Assembly (NCBI RefSeq): GCF_018860245.1
Contig: NZ_JAHKPD010000012.1
Span: 434,001-498,000, forward strand
Source of the DNA: Pseudotamlana agarivorans
GTDB lineage: Bacteria > Bacteroidota > Bacteroidia > Flavobacteriales > Flavobacteriaceae
DNA length: 64,000 nt
Reading direction: 5' to 3'
Shown here: positions 17,748 to 26,593 of the stretch, piece by piece
How the letters are laid out: each line of letters starts with the position of its first letter
How positions within the stretch are numbered: the first letter of the stretch is position 1
The notes under the pieces: model-generated
What the model was told of the DNA's origin: nothing
What the model saw: the letters and a program-made list of their open reading frames with translations, nothing else
The model's database searches: none
Position numbers and translations under genes: made by a program

Positions 17748-18374
17748 ATGCCTCTTTATAAAACCATAACACCAAATTCACAAACAACCGTTAAAATCTG
17801 GAAGATTGAAGAGTCTTATGATGATTTAATGCAAGGTATGACCCTAAAACCGGAAACTTTAAAACGCGTTTTGGGTATGAAAAGTGAATTGCACCAGCGC
17901 GGATTCCTTAGTGTTCGTAAATTATTAGCCGAATTTGGCTATTATGATACCGATTTATTTTACGACGAAAACGGAAAGCCACATTTAAAAGATGGTAAAC
18001 AGATTTCAATTACACATTCCTTTAATTTTTCGGGTGTCATTATTAGTGACAGTATTGTAGGTATTGATATTGAAAAACATCGTGATAAAATTACCGTAAT
18101 CGCTCATAAATTTGTTGATTACGAGGTTGATTATCTTGATGAATTATCGAGCTGTTATATTAAAAAATTAACGGCCATTTGGTGCGTAAAAGAGTCTTTG
18201 TATAAATTGTTTGCCGTACCAGGTTTAAGTTTTAAAGATTGCCTTTTGGTGATTCCTTTTGAGTTGATTGATGAAGAAACTAAGGCTTGGGTAGACTACA
18301 AAGACAAAAAACACCTTTATAATATTCGCTTTTTAGAGTTTGAAGGATTTACTTGTGCTTATGCTGCGGAATGA
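17748..18374 (+). CDS. 4'-phosphopantetheinyl transferase (Sfp type)
   Basis: The 208-residue protein has the two family signatures: GIDIEKHRDK (about residue 105, Mg-binding Asp/Glu) and WCVKESLYKLF (about 145, catalytic Glu/Lys). It transfers the pantetheine arm from CoA to carrier proteins, most likely the fatty-acid acyl carrier protein, since no synthase cluster is nearby. It is divergent from ahcY. Its promoter would overlap the ahcY leader. Confidence 0.92.
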   Translation: MPLYKTITPNSQTTVKIWKIEESYDDLMQGMTLKPETLKRVLGMKSELHQRGFLSVRKLLAEFGYYDTDLFYDENGKPHLKDGKQISITHSFNFSGVIISDSIVGIDIEKHRDKITVIAHKFVDYEVDYLDELSSCYIKKLTAIWCVKESLYKLFAVPGLSFKDCLLVIPFELIDEETKAWVDYKDKKHLYNIRFLEFEGFTCAYAAE

Positions 18375-18482
18375 GGAGTTTGGGGGTAATAAGTAGTTTG
18401 AGGGTAATAAGTAGTTAAGTAGTTAAGTAGTTAAGTAGTTCAGGAGTTAAGTAGTGTAGGAGTTAAGCAGTTAAGTGGTTGT
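18374..18482. repeat. Tandem repeat of AAGTAGTT-type units
   Basis: Two 18-base units (TTTGGGGGTAATAAGTAG and one variant) run into about nine 8-base units of TTAAGTAG with scattered changes. The array begins right after the phosphopantetheinyl transferase stop and fills most of the gap to the next gene. It encodes nothing. Confidence 0.9.
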
Positions 18483-18533
18483 TTTTTTGCTAGATGTAAA
18501 TAAGGTGATTATACGAGATAGAGGGTATTTGTG

Positions 18534-19286
18534 ATGAATAATAAAATATATCAAAACATACTAAATTCGGTTTTGGAAAAAGAAAAACTACTAGCTGTTT
18601 TAATTGATCCTGATAAGTTTTTGGTTGATAAAGTGGGCGCTTTCATAGAAAAAGTGAATGCCTCTATAGCAACACATATTTTTGTTGGTGGTAGCACGGT
18701 AGATGATTTTGTAACCGGAATATTAGTGGTCGAAATAAAAAAGCACACCAAACTACCCGTCGTTTTATTTCCTGGTGATGTCACGCAAATCACGAATAAG
18801 GCTAATGCTTTGTTGTTTCTGTCGCTATTGTCTGGTAGAAATCCTGAGTATTTAATTGGTAAACATGTGCAAGCCGTTTCAAAACTCAAAAAGAGTACTT
18901 TGGAAGTCATTCCAACAGGTTACCTTTTAATTGAAGGCGGAAAGGTTACAGCTGTTGAACGCGTAACGGGTGAAAAACCTTTAAGTCGTTCTGATGTTCA
19001 GGAAATAGTTGATACCGCTTTTGCAGGACAGTTACTAGGTATGAAATTGATTTATCTCGAAGCTGGAAGTGGTGCCAAAGCACCGTTAACAAATGAGATT
19101 ATCACTGAAGTAAAAAAAGCATTGAAACTTCCAATAATTGTGGGTGGCGGGATTAGAAGTAAACAGCAACTTGATGCCGTTTACAAAGCTGGAGCCGATA
19201 TAGCCGTTATTGGAACTGCCTTTGAACAAGATGAATTATTTTTTGAAGAGTTAAAAAAAGACAAATACTATGAAAATATCAGTTGA
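18534..19286 (+). CDS. Geranylgeranylglyceryl phosphate synthase family (GGGPS/PcrB)
   Basis: The 250-residue TIM-barrel prenyltransferase shows IDPDK (about 23), THIFVGGSTVDD, PVVLFPGDV, KLIYLEAGSGA and IIVGGGIRS, the phosphate and sn-glycerol-1-phosphate binding loops of the family. In Bacteroidota such enzymes make the archaeal-type ether precursor GGGP in vitro; the physiological product is unsettled. GTG 18531 is directly followed by ATG 18534, which I prefer. It heads a run of overlapping genes; its 3' end overlaps the thiamine-binding gene by 17 bases. Confidence 0.92.
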   Translation: MNNKIYQNILNSVLEKEKLLAVLIDPDKFLVDKVGAFIEKVNASIATHIFVGGSTVDDFVTGILVVEIKKHTKLPVVLFPGDVTQITNKANALLFLSLLSGRNPEYLIGKHVQAVSKLKKSTLEVIPTGYLLIEGGKVTAVERVTGEKPLSRSDVQEIVDTAFAGQLLGMKLIYLEAGSGAKAPLTNEIITEVKKALKLPIIVGGGIRSKQQLDAVYKAGADIAVIGTAFEQDELFFEELKKDKYYENIS

Positions 19287-19530
19287 ATTAACATTAACGC
19301 CTATTCAAGACGAATACGAGCCAGCAATTATTAACTTTATAAAAAAATTGCGCGCCTCGCATTTAACCGTTCTTGAAAACCCATTAAGTACACAGGTTTA
19401 TGGGGAATATGATGACGTGATGCAACTGCTTACTACAGAAATAAAGGAAGCTTTTGAATTGATTGAACGCGGTTTACTTTTTATGAAAATTGTAAAATCT
19501 GATAGACAAGATTATGAGCCACATTTTTGA
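19270..19530 (+). CDS. Thiamine-binding (YkoF/MTH1187-like) protein
   Basis: The 86-residue protein reads as one ferredoxin-like domain of the MTH1187/YkoF family (PF01910 type): KISVELTLTPIQDEYEPAIINFI with LSTQVYGEYDDVMQLL. YkoF binds thiamine in Bacillus. The position between overlapping genes, next to a PnuC-type permease and upstream of a TPP-riboswitch receptor, supports thiamine handling. It has no signal peptide, so it is cytoplasmic. Family fairly sure; ligand inferred. Confidence 0.75.
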   Translation: MKISVELTLTPIQDEYEPAIINFIKKLRASHLTVLENPLSTQVYGEYDDVMQLLTTEIKEAFELIERGLLFMKIVKSDRQDYEPHF

Positions 19531-20146
19531 TTGGTTTTTTTCGCAATATCAAGGCATTCCTACACACCTTATAGTTCTAGAATTTGTTGGCGTGTTTTTT
19601 GGCTTTTTAAGCGTTTGGTATTCTAAGCAAGAAAATATTTTGGTGTATCCTACTGGAATTATAAGCACAGCTGTTTTTGTTTATATTTTGTTCGTTTATG
19701 GTCTTTTAGGCGATATGTCCATTAATGCTTATTATTTTGGAATGAGTATTTATGGATGGTATTATTGGACTAGAAAAGACGCTAGTAATCATGAAATTCC
19801 AGTTACTGTAACTACAAAAAAAGAACACGTTTGGAGTGTTGTTATATTTTTACTCACCATTTTGTTTATCGTTATTCTTTATATATGGAACGATAAGTTT
19901 AACTCTTGGACTGCTTATGTAGATACCTTAACCACAGCCATATTTTTTGTTGGCATGTGGCTTATGGCTAAAAAGAAACTTGAAAATTGGGTGTATTGGA
20001 TTATTGGCGATATCATTTCGGTGCCGCTTTATTTATATAAGGGCTTAGTGTTTACCTCGTTTCAGTATTTAATTTTTACAGTAATTGCCATTTATGGCTA
20101 TAAAGCATGGAAGAAAAGTTTAGACAACAACCCTCAAATTGCATAA
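19514..20146 (+). CDS. PnuC-family vitamin transporter (probable thiamine, PnuT-like)
   Basis: The 210-residue membrane protein has seven or eight predicted helices and the PnuC aromatic motif YGWYYW. PnuC transports nicotinamide riboside. Related PnuT proteins in Bacteroidota are assigned to thiamine because they cluster with thiamine genes and TPP riboswitches. It overlaps the thiamine-binding gene by 17 bases and the kinase by 40 bases, so translation is coupled. Facilitated diffusion followed by trapping through phosphorylation is the expected mechanism. Confidence 0.85.
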   Translation: MSHIFDWFFSQYQGIPTHLIVLEFVGVFFGFLSVWYSKQENILVYPTGIISTAVFVYILFVYGLLGDMSINAYYFGMSIYGWYYWTRKDASNHEIPVTVTTKKEHVWSVVIFLLTILFIVILYIWNDKFNSWTAYVDTLTTAIFFVGMWLMAKKKLENWVYWIIGDIISVPLYLYKGLVFTSFQYLIFTVIAIYGYKAWKKSLDNNPQIA

Positions 20147-20688
20147 AAGTAGTGTTGTTTGGTCCTGAATCCACAGGAAAAACAACACTTTCTAGGCAAT
20201 TAGCACGGCATTATCATTCGGTTTGGGTACCTGAGTATGCCCGTGAGTATCTTCAGGATAAATGGAATAACGAGCGAAAAACTTGTGAGCCTCAAGATTT
20301 GTTACCCATTGCTGAAGGACAAATACGTTTAGAAAATAAATTGGCAAAAAAAACAGATACGGTATTAATTTGTGACACCGATTTGTTGGAAACCAAGGTA
20401 TATTCGGAAGTGTATTATATTGGAAGTTGCGATCCTATTCTTGAAAAATACGCCTTAGAAAACACCTACGATTTGTATTTTTTGACCTATATTGATACGC
20501 CTTGGGAAGCAGACGATTTGCGAGATAAACCCAACGCGCGTGAAGCGATGTTTCAAGCGTTTCAAAATGAACTCATTAAGTGTAAAAAACCATATGTTTT
20601 ACTAAAAGGGAGTAAGGCCGAACGCCTCGATACTGCAGTAAAACACATTGATGAATTATTAAAAGAAAAACACCATGTTTCTAGATAA
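20107..20688 (+). CDS. NadR-like AAA ATPase/kinase
   Basis: The 193-residue P-loop protein has Walker A at about 18-26 (GPESTGKTT), the VPEYAREYL segment and CDTDLLETKVYSE, as in the ribosylnicotinamide-kinase domain of NadR. It lacks the adenylyltransferase and HTH domains. Partnered with a PnuC-type permease it should phosphorylate the imported vitamin and trap it. In this thiamine setting the substrate may be thiamine rather than nicotinamide riboside, and that is open. It overlaps DUF4301 by 14 bases. Confidence 0.8.
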   Translation: MEEKFRQQPSNCIKVVLFGPESTGKTTLSRQLARHYHSVWVPEYAREYLQDKWNNERKTCEPQDLLPIAEGQIRLENKLAKKTDTVLICDTDLLETKVYSEVYYIGSCDPILEKYALENTYDLYFLTYIDTPWEADDLRDKPNAREAMFQAFQNELIKCKKPYVLLKGSKAERLDTAVKHIDELLKEKHHVSR

Positions 20689-22225
20689 GGATATTGATCA
20701 GATTTATAAAAAAGGAATAACCATTGAGCAAATAAAGGGGCAAATTACCCGATTAAAAGATGGAATGACGCATTCCCAATTAATTGGAGCTGCAACCATT
20801 GGAAAAGGAATTGAGAGTTATAATGAAGCCGAAACTGAAAAATTAATTCAGTTTTATGATGAAAATAATAAAGCGTTGTCTATTCTGAAATTTGTTCCAG
20901 CTTCTGGAGCAGCTTCTAGAATGTTTAAATTTTTATTTCAGTTTTTAAGCAATTATAGCCCAGCAAAAGAAAGTATAGAATCGTTTGTAGGCAAACAAGC
21001 CAATATTTTGGTTGATACTTTTATTTCTAACTTGAAATTGTTTCCTTTTTACAGTGAAGTGCTTGCTGCTGCTCGGGAAAGGCATGTGGACTTCGATGTT
21101 TTATCAAGAGGAGAACGTTGTGTGATTTTTGTGAAAATTATGATTGATGAAGATGGCTTAAATTATGCGTCTTTTCCAAAAGGATTATTGCCTTTTCATC
21201 AGTATGACGGTGTTAATATTACCGCATTTCAAGAGCATTTATTCGAATCTACTTTATACGCGACTTCAGGAGGGAACTCCAATTTACATTTTACAGTTTC
21301 AGAAAAACACCATCGCTATTTTAACGATGAATTGAATAAAATAAAAGAAGATTTGCAACAAAAAACAGACACAACTTTTAATGTGTCTTTTTCTTATCAG
21401 AAGGGCGAAACTGAAACTGTTGCGCTAACGCATAAAGATAAAGTTTATAGAAATGAAGATGGCTCAATATTATTCAGACCAGCAGGACACGGCGCATTGT
21501 TAGAAAACCTAAATGAATTGGATCATGATATTATTTTTATAAAAAACATAGATAATATCGTTGTTGCTAATAAAAATATAGAGGTGTCTAAATACAAAAA
21601 ACTCCTTGCTGGTGTGTTATTAGAAGCTCAAGAGAAAGTGTTTGAATATTTACATAAATTGGATACAGGCAACGTTAGTAATTCCGATTTTCAGTTAATG
21701 GTGGTCTTTTTACGTTACCGACTAAATGTGCCAATAAATGTAGATTTTGAAACGCTTTCCTATCAAGAAAAAACAGATTATTTAAAAGACAAATTAAACC
21801 GTCCCATACGTGTTTGTGGTATGGTTAAAAATCAAGGAGAACCTGGTGGTGGCCCGTTTTGGGTAAAGGATAAAAATGACGAGGTATCGCTTCAAATTGT
21901 TGAATTTGCACAAATAGACTTTAGTAAAACGGTGCAACAAGGTATAGTTTATAAGGCCACGCATTTCAATCCAACCGATTTGGTTTGTGGCGTGAAGGAT
22001 TATAAAGGTGATAAATTTAATCTTAAAGATTATGTAGATCCTGAGGCCGCTTTTATCACGACTAAAACGCAAAATGGTGTCGAGATAAAAGCCTTGGAGC
22101 TTCCAGGTTTGTGGAATGGTAGTATGGCGTTTTGGAATTCTATTTTTGTTGAAGTGCCTTTAGAAACGTTTAATCCTGTAAAAACAGTAAACGATTTACT
22201 GAAACCCGCGCACCAAGTGTCTTAG
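20675..22225 (+). CDS. DUF4301 protein (nucleotidyltransferase-like)
   Basis: The 516-residue soluble protein is of the DUF4301 family, nearly confined to Bacteroidota. FVPASGAASRMFK (about 72-84) resembles the nucleotide-binding loop of sugar nucleotidyltransferases. GMVKNQGEPGGGPFWVKD is another conserved glycine-rich stretch. Function unknown. It is translationally coupled to the NadR-like kinase and followed 4 bases later by the ArfB-like gene. I recall the kinase-DUF4301 pairing from other Flavobacteriaceae, so the association may be functional. Confidence 0.85.
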   Translation: MFLDKDIDQIYKKGITIEQIKGQITRLKDGMTHSQLIGAATIGKGIESYNEAETEKLIQFYDENNKALSILKFVPASGAASRMFKFLFQFLSNYSPAKESIESFVGKQANILVDTFISNLKLFPFYSEVLAAARERHVDFDVLSRGERCVIFVKIMIDEDGLNYASFPKGLLPFHQYDGVNITAFQEHLFESTLYATSGGNSNLHFTVSEKHHRYFNDELNKIKEDLQQKTDTTFNVSFSYQKGETETVALTHKDKVYRNEDGSILFRPAGHGALLENLNELDHDIIFIKNIDNIVVANKNIEVSKYKKLLAGVLLEAQEKVFEYLHKLDTGNVSNSDFQLMVVFLRYRLNVPINVDFETLSYQEKTDYLKDKLNRPIRVCGMVKNQGEPGGGPFWVKDKNDEVSLQIVEFAQIDFSKTVQQGIVYKATHFNPTDLVCGVKDYKGDKFNLKDYVDPEAAFITTKTQNGVEIKALELPGLWNGSMAFWNSIFVEVPLETFNPVKTVNDLLKPAHQVS

Positions 22226-22229
22226 CTTC

Positions 22230-22637
22230 ATGTTTGAAAAGGAAAAACTCATAAATGAATTAAGTTTTAAGGCCATTCGAAGTTCGGGTAGCGGGGGGCA
22301 ACATGTAAACAAAGTGTCCTCCAAAATTGAACTTACTTTTAATTTGAATACTACTATAGTTTTTACCGAAACGCAAAAAGAACGCCTTTTTATTAAGCTA
22401 CAGAATAGACTAACTAATGATGGTGTTTTAATCTTGCAATGTGATGAAAGTAGGAGTCAGCATAAAAATAAAGAACTTGCCATTACGCGCTTTTTAGAGT
22501 TAATAACCTCGGCGTTAAAAGTAAGAAAACGCCGTATTCCTACTAAAATCCCGAAATCGGTAATCAAAAAAAGACTAAAAAGTAAAAAGCAATTGTCTGA
22601 TAAAAAAGCAAATAGACGCAAACCAAACCTCGATTAA
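22230..22637 (+). CDS. arfB: ArfB/ICT1-like peptidyl-tRNA hydrolase (ribosome rescue)
   Basis: The 135-residue protein consists of the release-factor catalytic domain: the GGQ loop is at about 22-26 (RSSGSGGQHVNKVSSKIEL) and a basic C-terminal tail (KKRLKSKKQLSDKKANRRK) would enter the empty mRNA channel. It lacks codon-recognition domains. It should free stalled ribosomes by hydrolysing peptidyl-tRNA. Last gene of the operon starting at 18534. Confidence 0.9.
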   Translation: MFEKEKLINELSFKAIRSSGSGGQHVNKVSSKIELTFNLNTTIVFTETQKERLFIKLQNRLTNDGVLILQCDESRSQHKNKELAITRFLELITSALKVRKRRIPTKIPKSVIKKRLKSKKQLSDKKANRRKPNLD

Positions 22638-22677
22638 AAATCTCCTTATTAATAGCGGGGTTTTAGTATTTGCTTAG

Positions 22678-22685
22678 TACTTTTG
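22678..22685 (+). promoter_or_regulatory. -7 box upstream of the TPP riboswitch
   Basis: TACTTTTG fits TAnnTTTG and lies about 110 bases before the riboswitch, giving a leader of roughly 265 nt to the receptor ATG. No -33 TTTG was seen. Confidence 0.5.
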
Positions 22686-22792
22686 CAGCGTTCTCAATAA
22701 AGGGGTGCTTCTTACAGTGAACTGTTAAGCGTTTTTAGTGAATCATTTTTTTGCAAAGCAATTAATTATTCCTTTTTAACTTTTAATTTTAA

Positions 22793-22870
22793 ACTGACAC
22801 AAAGGGCTGAGATCATACCCATCGAACCTAGAACAGGTAATGCTGTTTAGGAACTTGAATTAATGTCACT
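22793..22870 (+). promoter_or_regulatory. TPP (THI-box) riboswitch
   Basis: The conserved core is present in order: GGGCTGAGATCATACCC, GAACCTAGAACAGGTAATGC and TTTAGGAAC. The closing stem is TGACA (22795-22799) with TGTCA (22864-22868). It precedes a TonB-dependent receptor, the known thiamine-uptake arrangement in Bacteroidota. No clear U-tract terminator follows, so control at translation or by another means is possible. Confidence 0.9.
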
Positions 22871-22957
22871 TTTAAAGTTCAAAATTAATTCTAAAAACAA
22901 ACTAATAACTTTAAAGAATAATAGCCTCTTTTTATTCGATTATAATGATTAATCGAT

Positions 22958-25144
22958 ATGAAATCGACTTTAAAAACTAGTATTAATAAACTGCTCTTTA
23001 CAGTTGTTTTAGTACTTTCAGCAAACACTTTTGCGCAAGAGAATAACAGAGCGGTAGACTCTACTGTAACCGAAAATCTAGACGAAGTTGTCGTGCGATC
23101 GGTGCGTGTAAAGGCCGATTCGCCTATTACACACTCTAATGTTTCAAAGGAAGAATTAGAAAAACGAAACTTAGGTCAAGATATTCCAACGCTTTTAAAT
23201 TACTTGCCTTCTGTAGTGACAACTAGTGATGCCGGAGCAGGAATTGGCTACTCTGGAATTCGTGTTCGTGGTACAGATGCCACACGCGTAAACGTGACTA
23301 TTAATGGTATTCCTTATAACGATCCTGAAAGTCAAGGCACGTTTTGGGTGAATTTGGGCGATTTCGCATCTTCAACCGAAAGTTTACAACTTCAGCGTGG
23401 TGTGGGGTCATCAACCAATGGTTCTGGTGCTTTTGGTGCGAGTTTAAACTTGTTAACCGATAATTCTTCAGAAAACGCTTCCGCGGAAATTGCCAATAGT
23501 TTCGGGAGTTTCAATACTAGAAAACACACTGTGAAAATGAGCACAGGCTTAATAAATGATCATTTTGAAGTATCAGGACGTTTTTCTAAAATTGATTCCG
23601 ACGGGTATATCGATCGCGCTTTCACCGATTTGAAATCATATTTTTTACAAGGGGTTTACAAAGAAGGAAATACTTTAATTAAAGCCTTAACTTTTGGGAA
23701 TCAAGAAAAAACCTACCAGGCTTGGTATGGTTTAACGGCTCAACAATTAGAGGAAGACCGTCGCCAGAACCCGTATACTTATGATAATGAAATTGATGCC
23801 TATTGGCAAGATCATTATCAGTTACATTGGAATCAGCGTTTAAACAATCGCTGGTCAACAACTTTAGGTTTAAACTATACTAAAGGCGAAGGATATTTTG
23901 AGCAGTACGAATCTGAAACCACCGATATTGATTTATACAACGGTATTGTGGTAGCGACAGATGTTAATGGTGATGGCGAACCGATTACCGATGTGATTAG
24001 AAGACGTTGGTTGGATAACGATTTTTATGTGATTAATGCCAACGCAACTTATAAAAATAGTGTCATAGAACTTATTTCAGGAATTTCATATAACACCTAT
24101 TCTGGAGACCATTTTGGTGAGGTGATTTGGGCCAGACAATTTGCACCAGATACCGAAATTAGAGATCATTATTATGATGGTGATGCTACTAAAAATGATT
24201 TTAGTGTATTTTCAAAAGCGAGCATTCGATTTTCCAATAGGTTTACAGGGTTTGTTGATTTACAAGGCCGTTTTGTAGGTTATAAAACCGATGGTATAAA
24301 TTCTGACGGTGTGCCTTTTGTAACTGATGCGAATTTCAGTTTCTTTAATCCTAAAACAGGTTTAACTTTTAAGCTTTGTGATGTTAATAGTTTTTATGGG
24401 TCTTTTGCTGTCGCGAATAGAGAACCAAATAGAGATGATTTTAAAGCAGGCATTACCGATAATGAAACGCTTTATGATTATGAATTAGGTTGGCGTCATA
24501 ATAGTCAGAAACTGAATTTAAATGCCAACTTGTATTATATGTTTTACCATAATCAACTGGTGTTAACTGGTGAGTTAGACGATGTGGGAAGCCCAATAAG
24601 AGCTACCAGTGGTGAAAGTTACCGTTTAGGACTTGAAGTTGATGCTAATATCATGTTTACTGATAAATTCAGCATGAATACTAACGTAACACTTAGCCGA
24701 AACAAAAACATTGATTTTACAAGCTCAATTGATGGTGAGTTAGTCAATTTAGGAGAAACCAATATTTCGTTTTCACCAAATGTGATTGTGGGTAACGCCT
24801 TTAACTATTCGCCAATAGAAAATTTACAACTATCATGGTTAAGCAAATTTGTTGGTGAACAATATATGGGGAATACCGATAATGAAGGCTCTAAACTTGC
24901 AGACTATTTTGTTAATGATTTAAGTGTTACCTATGTAATTAAACCTAAAAAAATATTCAAAGCCATTGTAATTTCAGGATTAGCAAACAATGTTTTTAAT
25001 CGTGAATATGTATCCAATGGATATTTTGGTTCTTACGATTACCTAGATCCCTCTAGCTCTACGGGAACTACAACAGGTTATTACGCAGGTTATTATCCGC
25101 AAGCCACGGCTAACTTTTTATTGGGACTTAATTTGAAGTTTTAA
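22958..25144 (+). CDS. TonB-dependent receptor, probable thiamine uptake
   Basis: The 728-residue outer-membrane receptor has a signal peptide (ends TFAQE), a TonB-box-like segment (DEVVVRSVRV), a plug (about 55-165, IRVRGTDATRVNVTINGIPYND, GVGSSTNGSGAFGASLNLL) and a 22-strand barrel ending FLLGLNLKF. It has no CarboxypepD_reg domain. The TPP riboswitch in its leader marks it as a thiamine receptor. It completes the uptake route with the PnuC-type permease and kinase encoded upstream. Confidence 0.93.
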   Translation: MKSTLKTSINKLLFTVVLVLSANTFAQENNRAVDSTVTENLDEVVVRSVRVKADSPITHSNVSKEELEKRNLGQDIPTLLNYLPSVVTTSDAGAGIGYSGIRVRGTDATRVNVTINGIPYNDPESQGTFWVNLGDFASSTESLQLQRGVGSSTNGSGAFGASLNLLTDNSSENASAEIANSFGSFNTRKHTVKMSTGLINDHFEVSGRFSKIDSDGYIDRAFTDLKSYFLQGVYKEGNTLIKALTFGNQEKTYQAWYGLTAQQLEEDRRQNPYTYDNEIDAYWQDHYQLHWNQRLNNRWSTTLGLNYTKGEGYFEQYESETTDIDLYNGIVVATDVNGDGEPITDVIRRRWLDNDFYVINANATYKNSVIELISGISYNTYSGDHFGEVIWARQFAPDTEIRDHYYDGDATKNDFSVFSKASIRFSNRFTGFVDLQGRFVGYKTDGINSDGVPFVTDANFSFFNPKTGLTFKLCDVNSFYGSFAVANREPNRDDFKAGITDNETLYDYELGWRHNSQKLNLNANLYYMFYHNQLVLTGELDDVGSPIRATSGESYRLGLEVDANIMFTDKFSMNTNVTLSRNKNIDFTSSIDGELVNLGETNISFSPNVIVGNAFNYSPIENLQLSWLSKFVGEQYMGNTDNEGSKLADYFVNDLSVTYVIKPKKIFKAIVISGLANNVFNREYVSNGYFGSYDYLDPSSSTGTTTGYYAGYYPQATANFLLGLNLKF

Positions 25145-25231
25145 GGCCTAATGTTTAATACTTAGAAAAATAATGTGTGGTGCTGGATGGGGTTCAGTAC
25201 CACATTTTTTTTTGTAATAATGATATTTTAT

Positions 25232-25669
25232 CTAGTTCGAAATGTAAAGCATATTACCGCTCAAGTTTGCAGGGTAAAATTTTAAAGCACATCTCAAGCC
25301 ATCATTGTTTTCGGGTTCACCAGTAATGAAATTATAACGGTTGCCATCGCCACAACCACACTCGCCAAAAAGCCCATCTGGTATAATAGCAGAGCAAGCA
25401 CTTCTCGCGTGATTCGGGTCGCTGGCATCCCAAGCCATGTAACTGCCACCAATACTAGCAACAATAACGCCGTTATTGCCTATGCCAGAAATATAAATAG
25501 AATTGCCATCAAAATTTAATTGACTGTATTGTGGTAGACTTAAATCAATTTGATAATTAACTGTGACATCAAGTAAAAAGTTGCAGTTCTCATCGTTTTC
25601 GTTACTGCCACTGCAGTTCGTTAATAATACTAAACAAGAAAGGAAGAATATAGTATGTAGTAATTTCAT
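25232..25669 (-). CDS. Small Rieske-like lipoprotein, cluster ligands apparently altered
   Basis: The 145-residue lipoprotein has lipobox TNCS (Cys19). The remainder looks like the Rieske beta-fold: IVASIGGSYMAWDASDPNHA followed by CSAII, ECGCGDGNRYNFITGEP and a final strand MLYISN. The canonical CxH...CxxH ligand pairs are not clearly present, so a [2Fe-2S] cluster may not form. Function unknown. It converges on the thiamine receptor and is divergent from greA. Fold assignment is tentative. Confidence 0.65.
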   Translation of the reverse strand: MKLLHTIFFLSCLVLLTNCSGSNENDENCNFLLDVTVNYQIDLSLPQYSQLNFDGNSIYISGIGNNGVIVASIGGSYMAWDASDPNHARSACSAIIPDGLFGECGCGDGNRYNFITGEPENNDGLRCALKFYPANLSGNMLYISN

Positions 25670-25814
25670 AGTTAATGGAAATAAGGCGCAATTTACAATA
25701 AATAGAAAACAGAGGCCGTTAAATTTTATTGTTTAACGTTGTGGTTTTTATGATATTTTTGCGTCAGTTACCTTTGCGGCTTAGCGCTTAGAAATATATT
25801 AAATTTTGTTCTGT

Positions 25815-25882
25815 TGTCAAGGCGTGCAGTCGAGAATGTTTCGGTGTTATAGTAACCAATCTCGACTGCGCTCGATTTGACA
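25815..25882. repeat. Imperfect inverted repeat (TCGACTGCGCTC family)
   Basis: GCAGTCGAGA (25826-25835) pairs with TCTCGACTGC (25860-25869), and the outer TGTCAA pairs with TTGACA. It belongs to the family of the 7560-7627 palindrome. The 400-base gap between the Rieske-like gene and greA holds this repeat, a short CTTTGCGG-type string near 25770 and the greA promoter. Confidence 0.7.
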
Positions 25883-25954
25883 TGGCGACTCAAAATTCAA
25901 TTTAAGTTTACGTAACTAACTAGCCACCGCTAAACATATAATTTAAATATTTTG

Positions 25955-25962
25955 TATATTTG
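25955..25962 (+). promoter_or_regulatory. -7 promoter box of greA
   Basis: TATATTTG exactly fits TAnnTTTG, placing the start near 25968 and leaving a leader of about 100 nt. Confidence 0.6.
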
Positions 25963-26069
25963 TAGGACAATCTCGTGGAAACGGGATTTTTTTGTTTGCT
26001 GAATCCTTTAACGCGTTTATTTTATGTTGAAGTATCTCAGCATCTTTTATTAAGTAAAACAATGAAGTT

Positions 26070-26543
26070 ATGAGTAAAGCATCGTACTATACAGCAGATG
26101 GATTAAAAAAATTGAGAGACGAGTTAAGACAACTTAAAGATGTAGAGCGTGTAAAAGCCTCTAAAGCCATAGCAGAAGCCAGAGATAAAGGAGATTTAAG
26201 TGAGAATGCCGAATATGATGCCGCTAAAGAAGCGCAAGGGATGTTAGAAATGCGAATTTCTAAGTTAGAGGACGCTTTGGCAGGAGCCCGTGTTATTGAT
26301 GAGTCGCAAATGGATACTTCTAAAATTTTAGTGTTATCGAAAGTGAAAATAAAAAATCAAACCAATGGCATGGAAATGAACTACACATTGGTTGCGGATG
26401 GTGAAGCAAATTTGGCTACCGGTAAAATTTCTGTGAATTCTCCTATCGGGAAAGGTTTACTAGGAAAATCGGTTGGCGATGTTGCCGAAATTCAAGTGCC
26501 TAATGGGGTGATGAAATTTGATATAGTTGAAATCTCAAGATAG
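26070..26543 (+). CDS. greA: Transcription elongation factor GreA
   Basis: Full-length (157 residues). The N-terminal coiled coil carries the acidic tip (RDKGDLSENAEYDAAKEAQG, residues about 38-57) that reaches the RNA-polymerase active site to stimulate transcript cleavage. The C-terminal FKBP-like domain ends SPIGKGLLGKSVGDVAEIQVPNG. It has its own promoter and terminator. Confidence 0.98.
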   Translation: MSKASYYTADGLKKLRDELRQLKDVERVKASKAIAEARDKGDLSENAEYDAAKEAQGMLEMRISKLEDALAGARVIDESQMDTSKILVLSKVKIKNQTNGMEMNYTLVADGEANLATGKISVNSPIGKGLLGKSVGDVAEIQVPNGVMKFDIVEISR

Positions 26544-26593
26544 ATTTAAACCTTACAAATTATCTGTAAAGTATATTTTAAAGCACTGATATA

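Noticed and set aside
18374-18482. Possible CRISPR array
   Set aside because: Units are 8 to 18 bases with no spacers of constant length and no cas genes; it is a plain tandem repeat.
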